Part shown: positions 1 through 5,287 of the stretch, in pieces
How the letters are laid out: each line of letters opens with the position of its first letter
Numbering within the stretch: position 1 is the stretch's first letter
Assembly (NCBI GenBank): GCA_026786045.1
Contig: JAJAYV010000122.1
Coordinates: forward strand, 1 to 5,443
DNA length: 5,443 bases
Source of the DNA: Frankiaceae bacterium
GTDB taxonomy: Bacteria > Actinomycetota > Actinomycetes > Mycobacteriales > SCTD01
Direction of reading: 5' to 3'
Translations under genes and position numbers: made by a program
Notes under the pieces: model-generated
The model's input: only the letters and a program-made list of their open reading frames with translations
What the model was told of the DNA's origin: nothing
The model's database searches: none

Positions 1-1132
1 CGGCCGCACCGAGGCCGCCGCCGCGGCGGCGCAGCTCGAAGGCGAGGTGCAGCACGACGCGGGCGCCGGAGGCGCCGATCGGGTGGCCGAGCGCGATGGC
101 GCCGCCGTTGACGTTGACCTTGTCTGCGTCGACGCCGAGGGCGCGGGTCGAGGCGATGCCCACGGCGGCAAAGGCCTCGTTGAGCTCGAACAGGTCGACG
201 TCCTCGACCGTCTTGCCCTCCTTGGCCAGCGCCTTCTTGATGGCGTTGGCAGGCTGCTCCTGCAGCGAGTTGTCCGGGCCGGCGACGATGCCGTGGGCGC
301 CGATCTCGGCGAGCCAGGTCAGGCCGAGCGACTCCGCCTTAGCCTTGCTCATGACGACGACCGCGGCTGCGCCGTCGCTGATCTGCGAGGCGTTGCCGGC
401 GCTGATCGTGCCGTCCTTGGTGAAGGCGGGCTTGAGCTTGGCCAGCGACTCGGCGGTGGTGCCGGGGCGCACGCCCTCGTCCTCGCGCACGACGACCGGG
501 TCGCCCTTGCGCTGCGGGATCTCCACGGGGACGATCTCCTCGTCGAAGCGGCCCTCCTTGATGGCGGCGGCAGCGAGCTCGTGGCTCCGGGCGGCGAACT
601 CGTCCTGCTCCTCGCGCGTCTGCGGCGCGAAGTTCTTCTGGTGGCGTTCGGTGCCCTCGCCCATCGGGACCTTGTCGAAGGCGTCGAACAGGCCGTCGTG
701 GAAGGTCGCGTCGACGATCTCGGCGTTGCCGTAGCGGTAGCCGGCGCGCGCCTTCGGCAGCAGGTACGGCGCGTTGGTCATCGACTCCATGCCGCCGGCG
801 ACGACGACCTCGACCTCGCCCGCGCGGATGAGCTGGTCGGCCAGCGCGATCGCGTCGAGGCCGGACAGGCAGACCTTGTTGATGGTCAGCGACGGGACGT
901 CCATCGGGATGCCGCCCTTGACCGCGGCCTGGCGGGCGGTCATCTGGCCCTGACCGGCCTGCAGGACGTGTCCCATGATCACGTAGTCGACCTGGTCGCC
1001 GGTGACGCCGGAGCGCTCGAGCGCGCTCTTGATGGCGACCCCGCCGAGGTCCATGGCCGAGAGGTCCTTAAAAGCCCCCGACAGCTTGCCGATGGGCGTG
1101 CGTGCGCCTGAGACGATGACGGACGTGGTCAC
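1..1132 (-). CDS. Acetyl-CoA C-acetyltransferase (thiolase), 3' end cut by window edge
   Basis: Condenses two acetyl-CoA to acetoacetyl-CoA, or runs in reverse in beta-oxidation; cytoplasmic. Reading the minus strand gives 377 codons with no stop. The N-terminus has SGARTPIGKLSGAF. The nucleophilic Cys is C88 in NKVCLSGL. GGMESM lies at about 113-118, NEAFA at 318-322, and GHPIGASGAR at 349-358 contains catalytic His350. The open end reads RRRGGGLGAA, so the final CGGGGQG motif with the second catalytic Cys, expected near residue 379-380, is just outside the window; only about 12-18 residues are missing. The GTG start at 1132 is chosen because GGAGG (1143-1139) lies 6 nt upstream and the family N-terminus begins there. 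It is divergent from the epimerase gene. The family is clear. Biosynthetic (phaA/atoB-like) versus degradative (fadA-like) cannot be settled by sequence, so no symbol is given; the ccr and epimerase neighbours favour acetoacetyl-CoA synthesis. Confidence 0.95.
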   Translation of the reverse strand, partial: MTTSVIVSGARTPIGKLSGAFKDLSAMDLGGVAIKSALERSGVTGDQVDYVIMGHVLQAGQGQMTARQAAVKGGIPMDVPSLTINKVCLSGLDAIALADQLIRAGEVEVVVAGGMESMTNAPYLLPKARAGYRYGNAEIVDATFHDGLFDAFDKVPMGEGTERHQKNFAPQTREEQDEFAARSHELAAAAIKEGRFDEEIVPVEIPQRKGDPVVVREDEGVRPGTTAESLAKLKPAFTKDGTISAGNASQISDGAAAVVVMSKAKAESLGLTWLAEIGAHGIVAGPDNSLQEQPANAIKKALAKEGKTVEDVDLFELNEAFAAVGIASTRALGVDADKVNVNGGAIALGHPIGASGARVVLHLAFELRRRGGGLGAA

Positions 1133-1213
1133 GGGGTGCCTCCGAGGAGCGGTTCGGGGTGGTGCTGCGACGATACAGAGCAACGCCCCGCCGCCTCGAA
1201 GGAGTCCGTCCCC
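1133..1213. promoter_or_regulatory. Divergent thiolase / epimerase promoter region
   Basis: These 81 bases separate the divergent thiolase and epimerase starts and must hold the 5' signals of both unless transcription enters from outside. On the minus strand TATCGT (1175-1170) fits an actinobacterial TANNNT -10 box and would give a thiolase leader of about 30 nt. No convincing TTGACA-like -35 lies 16-19 nt upstream of it. On the plus strand the same AT-containing patch (GATACAG, 1172-1178) is the only A/T-rich spot able to serve the epimerase gene. The box assignments are inference. Confidence 0.35.
1199..1204 (+). promoter_or_regulatory. Ribosome binding site deciding the epimerase start
   Basis: AAGGAG lies 9 nt before the GTG at 1214. 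It favours that start over the in-frame upstream GTG at 1136, which has no purine-rich site at a suitable distance and would add 26 residues unlike any VOC-fold N-terminus. Confidence 0.75.
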
Positions 1214-1657
1214 GTGAACCTGCCGCCCGCCCGCATCCTCGGCATCGACCACGTCGGGATCGCCGTCGCCGACCTCGACGCCGCCATCGCGATGTACGAG
1301 AGCGCGTTCGGCATGCGGTGCGTGCACACCGAGGTCAACGAGGAGCAGGGCGTGCGCGAGGCGATGCTCGAGGTCGGCGACTCCGGCTCCTACCTCCAGC
1401 TGCTCTGTCCGCTGTCGCCGGACACGACGATCGGGCGCTTCCTCGACAAGAACGGCCCCGGCATCCAGCAGATGGCCTACCGGGTCGACTCGATCGACGA
1501 GGTCAGCACCCACCTGCGCAGCCAGGGGCTGCGACTGCTCTACGACGAGCCCAAGAACGGCACCGCCGGCAGCCGGGTCAACTTCGTCCACCCCAAGAGC
1601 GCCGGCGGGGTGCTCGTCGAGCTGGTCGAGCCCGGCCCGGACGGCATGAGCCACTAA
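1214..1657 (+). CDS. mce: Methylmalonyl-CoA / ethylmalonyl-CoA epimerase (VOC superfamily)
   Basis: Interconverts the (2R) and (2S) epimers of methylmalonyl-CoA, and in this setting probably ethylmalonyl-CoA, linking Ccr and carboxylase products to B12-dependent mutases; cytoplasmic. The protein has 147 residues, normal for the family, made of two VOC modules (about 9-65 and 82-140). Family signatures include IDHVGIAVADLD (11-22), NEEQGVREAML (42-52), LLYDEP (108-113) and NFVHPKSAGGVLVELVEP (123-140). By comparison with the Propionibacterium shermanii enzyme (ligands His12, Gln65, His91, Glu141; Glu48 also active-site), I align His13, Gln62 and Glu136 as metal ligands and Glu49 as its Glu48. 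The third ligand is different: GIQQMAYRV (83-91) puts Gln86 where the characterised enzyme has His91. The start is GTG with AAGGAG 9 nt upstream. The gene converges on the HMG-CoA reductase gene with 9 nt between stops. The family call is firm; substrate preference is inferred from context. Confidence 0.93.
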   Translation: MNLPPARILGIDHVGIAVADLDAAIAMYESAFGMRCVHTEVNEEQGVREAMLEVGDSGSYLQLLCPLSPDTTIGRFLDKNGPGIQQMAYRVDSIDEVSTHLRSQGLRLLYDEPKNGTAGSRVNFVHPKSAGGVLVELVEPGPDGMSH

Positions 1658-1711
1658 GCCACGACGTCAGGGCGGTGCGTCCGGGCGGTTGCGCCCCAGC
1701 GCGTCGTGGCT
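1657..1711. terminator. Candidate bidirectional terminator between convergent genes
   Basis: AGCCACGACG (1657-1666) and CGTCGTGGCT (1702-1711) form a perfect 10-bp inverted repeat. A second stem inside the loop pairs GGGCG (1670-1674) with CGCCC (1692-1696). On the plus strand the hairpin starts at the last base of the epimerase stop codon. On the minus strand it spans the last codons and stop of the reductase gene, so RNA polymerase leaves the hairpin only after the stop. There is no T-run on either side, as is common in actinobacteria. The structure is seen; termination is inference. Confidence 0.5.
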
Positions 1712-2905
1712 GGTCACCCATTCACCGGCCAGGATCGCCGAGGTGAGCGAGATGTCGCCGGCGAGCACGGTGGCCGCGCAGATCTCGGCGAGCTTGTTCA
1801 CCTTGCCCTTGCCGTAGCAGCCGAGCAGCTCGAGCGACTCGCGCTGCGTGGGCAGCCCCGTGCCACCGCCGTACGTCGCGACGATGAGCGAGGTCAGCGT
1901 CGTCGACCAGTAGTAGTCGCCGTTCTCGCGCAGCTGGGTGTAGGTGACTCCGGAGTGCGACTCGCTGATGTTGGCGACGTCCTGGCCGGTGGCGATGAAG
2001 ATCGCGGTGAGCGCGTTGGCGGCGTGCGCCCCGTTGTAGGCGGCACCGGACAGCAGCGCGCCCACCATGCCGATCTGCCGGTACTCGAAGACCTGCCGCG
2101 TCGAGACCCCCATGACCCGCTGCAGCACCGCGTCGGGAATGACCGCCTCGGCCACCACGCGCTTGCCGCGGGTGAGCAGCATGTTGATGTGCGAGTGCTT
2201 CTTGTCGGTGTCGATGGCGCCGGACAACAGGTAGCGCGGCCGGTCGGGGTGGTTGTCCCGGATCCACTCGCAGGCCGCGAGGGTGGCCTTGCCGGTCATG
2301 TTCTGCCCGGCCGCGTCGCCGGTCGTGTAGTTCACGCGCAGGAAGCGCAGGCAGCCGATCTGGTACTGCCCGATGTAGGTGAGCCGGCCGAAGCTGGTGG
2401 TCGCCTCGGCGGCGGCGCGGATCGCGTCGGTGTGCTCCTCGACCCACGCCCCGAACTCGCGGGCCTGCAAAGCATCTTCGAACAGGAAGACCGGCGCCCG
2501 TTGCATCGAGTCCTCGACCACGGTCGCGCGCACCCCGCCGCACACCCCGAGCAGCCGCATGCCCCGGTTGTAGCTCGCCACGAGCGTGCCCTCCGTGGTG
2601 GCCAGCGGCACGTAGAAGTCGCCCCGCGCGTGCTCCCCCTCGATCCGCAGCGGGCCGGCCACGCCGACGGGCACCTGGGCCACCCCGGTGAAGTTCTCGA
2701 TGTTGCCCGGCAGCAGGCCGGGGTCGATCGAGTAGCTGGACGTGTGGCGCAGGTCGGCCCCGGTGCGCTCGACGAGGAAGTCGCGCCGGCGGGCGGCGAG
2801 CTCCTCGGTGTAGTCGCCGGCCGGGTCGCGCGGGACCCGGGCCCGGGCCCGCTCCTCGTCGGTGGGCGGCGGCGAGTCGGGAGCGGACGAGTCGGTGGCG
2901 GTCAT
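1667..2905 (-). CDS. Hydroxymethylglutaryl-CoA reductase, class I-like
   Basis: Reduces HMG-CoA to mevalonate with two NAD(P)H, the committed step of the mevalonate route. The protein has 412 residues, close to a bare class I catalytic domain, with no membrane segments, so it should be cytoplasmic. Landmarks: ENFTGVAQVPVGVAGPL (70-86); catalytic Glu105 in TTEGTLVASYNRG; dinucleotide-binding loop GDAAGQNM (196-203), a variant of DAMGMNM; catalytic Lys235 in IDTDKK; catalytic Asp309 in ATGQD; and catalytic His400 in the SH pair near the C-terminus, whose presence supports class I over class II. Residues 1-30 are Pro/Asp/Ser-rich and probably disordered. The ATG at 2905 is chosen because GGAGG is 4 nt upstream. 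An in-frame start at 2977 would add 24 residues unlike the family and cover the ccr control region. The gene is divergent from ccr and convergent with the epimerase. No other mevalonate-pathway gene is in view. The symbol is left blank because bacterial naming (mvaA, hmgA, hmgR) varies by class. Confidence 0.93.
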   Translation of the reverse strand: MTATDSSAPDSPPPTDEERARARVPRDPAGDYTEELAARRRDFLVERTGADLRHTSSYSIDPGLLPGNIENFTGVAQVPVGVAGPLRIEGEHARGDFYVPLATTEGTLVASYNRGMRLLGVCGGVRATVVEDSMQRAPVFLFEDALQAREFGAWVEEHTDAIRAAAEATTSFGRLTYIGQYQIGCLRFLRVNYTTGDAAGQNMTGKATLAACEWIRDNHPDRPRYLLSGAIDTDKKHSHINMLLTRGKRVVAEAVIPDAVLQRVMGVSTRQVFEYRQIGMVGALLSGAAYNGAHAANALTAIFIATGQDVANISESHSGVTYTQLRENGDYYWSTTLTSLIVATYGGGTGLPTQRESLELLGCYGKGKVNKLAEICAATVLAGDISLTSAILAGEWVTSHDALGRNRPDAPP

Positions 2906-2909
2906 GGGT

Positions 2910-2914
2910 CCTCC
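2910..2914 (-). promoter_or_regulatory. Ribosome binding site deciding the HMG-CoA reductase start
   Basis: GGAGG on the minus strand lies 4 nt before the ATG at 2905, which is short but usable. No comparable site precedes the alternative in-frame start at 2977. Confidence 0.65.
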
Positions 2915-2995
2915 AGCGGGTCGCTGCACCAGCCCTACCGCGGCGTGGCCCACATCACACCTCGCGGTGACCGGCACACCCCCCGACCGGCCGCC

Positions 2996-3013
2996 GGCTA
3001 CCCGTCGGTAGCC
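2996..3013. promoter_or_regulatory. Perfect 7-4-7 palindrome upstream of ccr, candidate operator
   Basis: GGCTACC, spacer CGTC, then GGTAGCC: the two 7-base arms are exact reverse complements. It sits 34 nt upstream of the ccr start codon and its right arm overlaps the likely -10 box TAGCCT. An 18-bp palindrome of this shape suits a dimeric regulator such as a TetR- or GntR-type protein. In Methylobacterium extorquens a TetR-family protein, CcrR, is known to bind a palindrome upstream of ccr, but no regulator gene is seen here. A 5'-UTR hairpin is unlikely if the transcript starts downstream at about 3020. Confidence 0.5.
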
Positions 3014-3047
3014 TCCGCGTCACCACCGAGACCCCAGGAGCACCCGC

Positions 3048-4385
3048 GTGAAGCAGATCCTCGAGGCCATCCAGAGCGGCGACGCGTCCGCGGTCCAGGG
3101 CCTGTCCGTCCCCGAGAGCTACCGGGGCGTGGTGGTCCGCAAGGACGAGCAGGGCATGTTCGAGGGCCAGGCCACCAAGGACAAGGACCCGCGCAAGAGC
3201 CTGCACCTGGACGAGGTGCCCACCCCCGAGCTCGGCCCGGGCGAGGCGATCGTCGCCGTCATGGCCAGCTCGGTGAACTTCAACACCGTCTGGACCTCGA
3301 TCTTCGAGCCGGTCTCCACCTTCGGTTTCCTCGAGCGCTACGGCCGGCTGTCCGAGCTCACCAAGCGGCACGACCTGCCGTACCACGTGGTCGGCTCCGA
3401 CCTGTCCGGCGTCGTGCTGGCCGTCGGGACGGGCGTCACGAAGTGGAAGGCCGGCGACAAGGTCGTCGCGCACTGCCTGTCGGTCGAGCTCGAAGACCCG
3501 CAGGGCCACGACGACACGATGATGGACCCGCAGCAGCGCATCTGGGGCTTCGAGACCAACTTCGGCGGCCTGGCCGAGCTCGCGCTGGTGAAGTCCAACC
3601 AGCTGATGCCCAAGCCTGAGCACCTCACCTGGGAGGAGGCCGCCGCCCCCGGCCTGGTCAACTCCACCGCCTACCGCCAGCTGGTGAGCAGGAACGGCGG
3701 CAACATGAAGCAGGGCGACACCGTCCTGATCTGGGGCGCCAGCGGCGGCCTGGGCTCCTACGCCACGCAGTACGCCCTCAACGGCGGCGCGATCCCGGTC
3801 TGCGTCGTGAGCTCGCCGGAGAAGGCCGAGATCGTCCGGCGCATGGGCGCCGAGCTGGTCATCGACCGCAGCGCCGAGGACTACCGGTTCTGGAAGGACG
3901 AGCACAACCAGGACCCCAAGGAGTGGCAGCGCTTCGGCAAGAGGATCCGCGAGCTCACCGGCGGCGAGGACATCGACATCGTCTTCGAGCACCCCGGCCG
4001 CGAGACCTTCGGCGCCTCGGTCTACGTGACCAAGAAGGGCGGCACGATCACCACCTGCGCGTCGACCAGCGGCTACCTGCACCAGTACGACAACCGCTAC
4101 TTCTGGATGAACCTCAAGCGGATCGTCGGCTCGCACTTCGCCAACTACAAGGAGAGCTGGGAGGCCAACCGGCTCATCGCCAAGGGCCTGATCCACCCGA
4201 CCCTGTCCAAGGCCTACAGCCTCGAGGACACCGGCCAGGCGGCGTACGACGTCCACAAGAACCTGCACCAGGGCAAGATCGGCGTGCTGTGCCTGGCGCC
4301 CGAGGAGGGCCTGGGCGTCGAGCCCTCCGCGCAGGAGTTCCGCGCCAAGCACCTCGACGCGATCAACCGGTTCCGCGACGTCTGA
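3048..4385 (+). CDS. ccr: Crotonyl-CoA carboxylase/reductase
   Basis: Catalyses NADPH-dependent reductive carboxylation of crotonyl-CoA to (2S)-ethylmalonyl-CoA, the hallmark step of the ethylmalonyl-CoA pathway for acetate assimilation and a source of ethylmalonyl-CoA for polyketides; cytoplasmic, a medium-chain dehydrogenase/reductase, tetrameric in characterised homologues. The protein has 445 residues, the usual length. The N-terminal catalytic domain includes VNFNTVWTSIFEP (76-88), PYHVVGSDLSG (111-121) and IWGFETNFGG (165-174). The Rossmann fold has GASGGLG (230-236). FEHPGRETFGASVYV lies at 313-327. The four CO2-binding residues described for the Kitasatospora setae enzyme (Asn81, Phe170, Glu171, His365) all align with a constant offset of two: Asn79, Phe168, Glu169, His363. 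A true carboxylase rather than a plain enoyl reductase is therefore predicted. The start is GTG with AGGAG 7 nt upstream. A hairpin follows at 4414-4432 before the coiled-coil gene. Confidence 0.98.
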   Translation: MKQILEAIQSGDASAVQGLSVPESYRGVVVRKDEQGMFEGQATKDKDPRKSLHLDEVPTPELGPGEAIVAVMASSVNFNTVWTSIFEPVSTFGFLERYGRLSELTKRHDLPYHVVGSDLSGVVLAVGTGVTKWKAGDKVVAHCLSVELEDPQGHDDTMMDPQQRIWGFETNFGGLAELALVKSNQLMPKPEHLTWEEAAAPGLVNSTAYRQLVSRNGGNMKQGDTVLIWGASGGLGSYATQYALNGGAIPVCVVSSPEKAEIVRRMGAELVIDRSAEDYRFWKDEHNQDPKEWQRFGKRIRELTGGEDIDIVFEHPGRETFGASVYVTKKGGTITTCASTSGYLHQYDNRYFWMNLKRIVGSHFANYKESWEANRLIAKGLIHPTLSKAYSLEDTGQAAYDVHKNLHQGKIGVLCLAPEEGLGVEPSAQEFRAKHLDAINRFRDV

Positions 4386-4413
4386 CGCACTGTCCGTGAA
4401 GGGGTGTGGCGGT

Positions 4414-4432
4414 GCGGGTCCGCAGGCCCCGC
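4414..4432 (+). terminator. Hairpin after ccr, possible terminator or attenuator
   Basis: GCGGGTCC (4414-4421) pairs with GGCCCCGC (4425-4432) around a 3-nt loop GCA: seven G-C pairs and one T/C mismatch. It begins 29 nt after the ccr stop and ends 20 nt before the next start codon. No T-run follows. It could separate ccr from the coiled-coil gene or only reduce read-through. Confidence 0.4.
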
Positions 4433-4451
4433 GGGTGGTAGACCAGGCACC

Positions 4452-5279
4452 ATGACGACGGCTGACTTCCCGGACGACCTGGTGCCCCTGCAGCAGACCG
4501 CGGAGGCGAGCGGGTTCGACGTCGTGCTGCGCGGCTACGACCGACGCCAGGTCGACGACTACCTCGACCGGGTCGAGGTGGCGCTCACCGAGGCCGACGA
4601 GCGGCACGCCCAGGACGGCGAGCGAATCACCGCACTCGAGAAGCAGGTGGCCCAGGTCCAGCAGGAGCTGGCCGACAGCGCGCGCCGCGCCTCCGGCCAA
4701 CCCGAGCCCGCGTCGCTGCTCACCGCCCGGCTGGCGGAGATGCTGCGCTTGGCCGAGCAGGAGGCGGCGGCGATCCGTGCGGAGGCCACGGCCGAGGCCG
4801 AGGGCGTCGTGGGCGTCGCCAAGTCGCAGGCCGCCCGAGAGAGCAGCGAGCGCGACGCCGCGCTCCGTAAGCGCGAGCAGGACGTCGCCCGCGCGGCCGA
4901 GACCGCCGAGAGCTCGACGCTGCAGGCGCAGAAGGACTCCGAGGCGCTGCGGGCACGCGCGCAGACCGAGGCCGACGAGCTGCGCAAGGCCGCCGAGCAG
5001 GAGGCCCGCACCGTGCGCGGCGACGCCCGCACCGAGGCCGAGAAGGTCGTCGGGCAGGCGCGCCAGGACGTCCAGGTGCTGCACGAGCAGGCCCGCCAGG
5101 AGGCCGCCGCGATGACCGCCGAGGCGGGCCGCCAGGTCGAGGAGCTCTCGGCCCAGCGCAACGCGATCGCCGGTCAGCTGCAGAACCTGCGCGACGCGGT
5201 CTCGGCTGCCGTCGCGCCGCTGGGGGGCTCTCCGGTGCAGGCGGGAGGCGGTTCCGTCCGCGTCCCACCCCGTGACTAG
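4452..5279 (+). CDS. DivIVA-domain coiled-coil protein with an 11-residue-repeat rod
   Basis: Probable cytoplasmic structural protein of the DivIVA/Wag31, Scy and FilP kind, which mark poles or division sites or build filament-like scaffolds. The protein has 275 residues. Residues 1-18 are a short lead-in. Residues 21-45 match the DivIVA N-terminal motif (Phe22, Arg27-Gly-Tyr-Asp30, Val34-Asp35, Leu38, Val41). Residues 46-79 form a charged coil. A Ser/Gly/Pro break (81-88) follows. Residues 98-232 are an Ala/Glu/Arg/Gln-rich rod in 11-residue periods. A Gly/Pro/Val-rich tail ends in VPPRD. There is no signal peptide or membrane segment. The ATG at 4452 is chosen because the DivIVA motif follows closely; an in-frame GTG at 4404 would add 16 Gly/Arg/Pro-rich residues across the hairpin. 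No good Shine-Dalgarno site precedes 4452. It is 66 nt after ccr. The domain call is good; the exact cellular role is inference. PGAP-type pipelines may name it a cell division protein or a hypothetical protein. Confidence 0.82.
   Translation: MTTADFPDDLVPLQQTAEASGFDVVLRGYDRRQVDDYLDRVEVALTEADERHAQDGERITALEKQVAQVQQELADSARRASGQPEPASLLTARLAEMLRLAEQEAAAIRAEATAEAEGVVGVAKSQAARESSERDAALRKREQDVARAAETAESSTLQAQKDSEALRARAQTEADELRKAAEQEARTVRGDARTEAEKVVGQARQDVQVLHEQARQEAAAMTAEAGRQVEELSAQRNAIAGQLQNLRDAVSAAVAPLGGSPVQAGGGSVRVPPRD
4743..5147 (+). repeat. Region encoding a hendecad (11-residue) coiled-coil array
   Basis: Codes for residues 98-232. Units begin at residues 98, 109 and 120, then, after a 3-residue shift (131-133, bases 4842-4850), at 134, 145, 156, 167, 178, 189, 200, 211 and 222. 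In the seven units from 156 onward, position 4 is always Ala, position 8 is Ala, Val or Ser, and position 11 is Leu, Val or Met. Examples are RARAQTEADEL and, two units later, RGDARTEAEKV. The DNA itself is only loosely repeated, so the period is conserved at the protein level. Confidence 0.75.
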
Positions 5280-5287
5280 CGACCTGC

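Larger units (their letters stand above)
2906..3047. promoter_or_regulatory. Divergent HMG-CoA reductase / ccr control region
   Basis: These 142 bases separate two outward-facing genes and hold the 5' signals of both. For ccr, TAGCCT (3009-3014) fits TANNNT and would place the transcript start near 3020, ahead of AGGAG (3036-3040), itself 7 nt before the GTG at 3048. TAGCCT overlaps the right arm of the palindrome at 2996-3013. I find no good -35 box for ccr and no clear -10 box for the reductase gene. A single extra half-site, CGGTAG on the minus strand (2940-2935), lies 29 nt upstream of the reductase start. Promoter elements are inferred. Confidence 0.4.

Noticed and set aside
47..1111. 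A 354-codon open frame on the plus strand opposite the thiolase gene
   Set aside because: Compositionally biased antisense shadow of a thiolase whose catalytic motifs all read on the minus strand.
1136..1213. Upstream GTG giving a 26-residue N-terminal extension of the epimerase
   Set aside because: No Shine-Dalgarno site, sequence unlike the family, and it would overlap the thiolase promoter region; the GTG at 1214 has AAGGAG in place.
2944..2959. Partial Crp-like site on the minus strand (TGTGA followed 6 nt later by CCACG)
   Set aside because: One arm is intact but the other matches only three of five bases, which is expected by chance in GC-rich DNA.
2906..2977. Upstream in-frame start adding 24 residues to the HMG-CoA reductase
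   Set aside because: The extension is unlike the family and covers the divergent control region; GGAGG precedes the ATG at 2905.
1706..3619. A 637-codon open frame on the plus strand opposite the HMG-CoA reductase gene
   Set aside because: Arg/Gly/Ala/Val-rich with no family features; it crosses the divergent control region and runs into ccr in the wrong frame.
2955..5084. A 709-codon open frame on the minus strand across ccr and the coiled-coil gene
   Set aside because: Its translation is low-complexity Leu/Ala/Gly/Val/Asp sequence, typical of the antisense of GC-rich genes. It lies opposite the unmistakable ccr gene and crosses gene boundaries.
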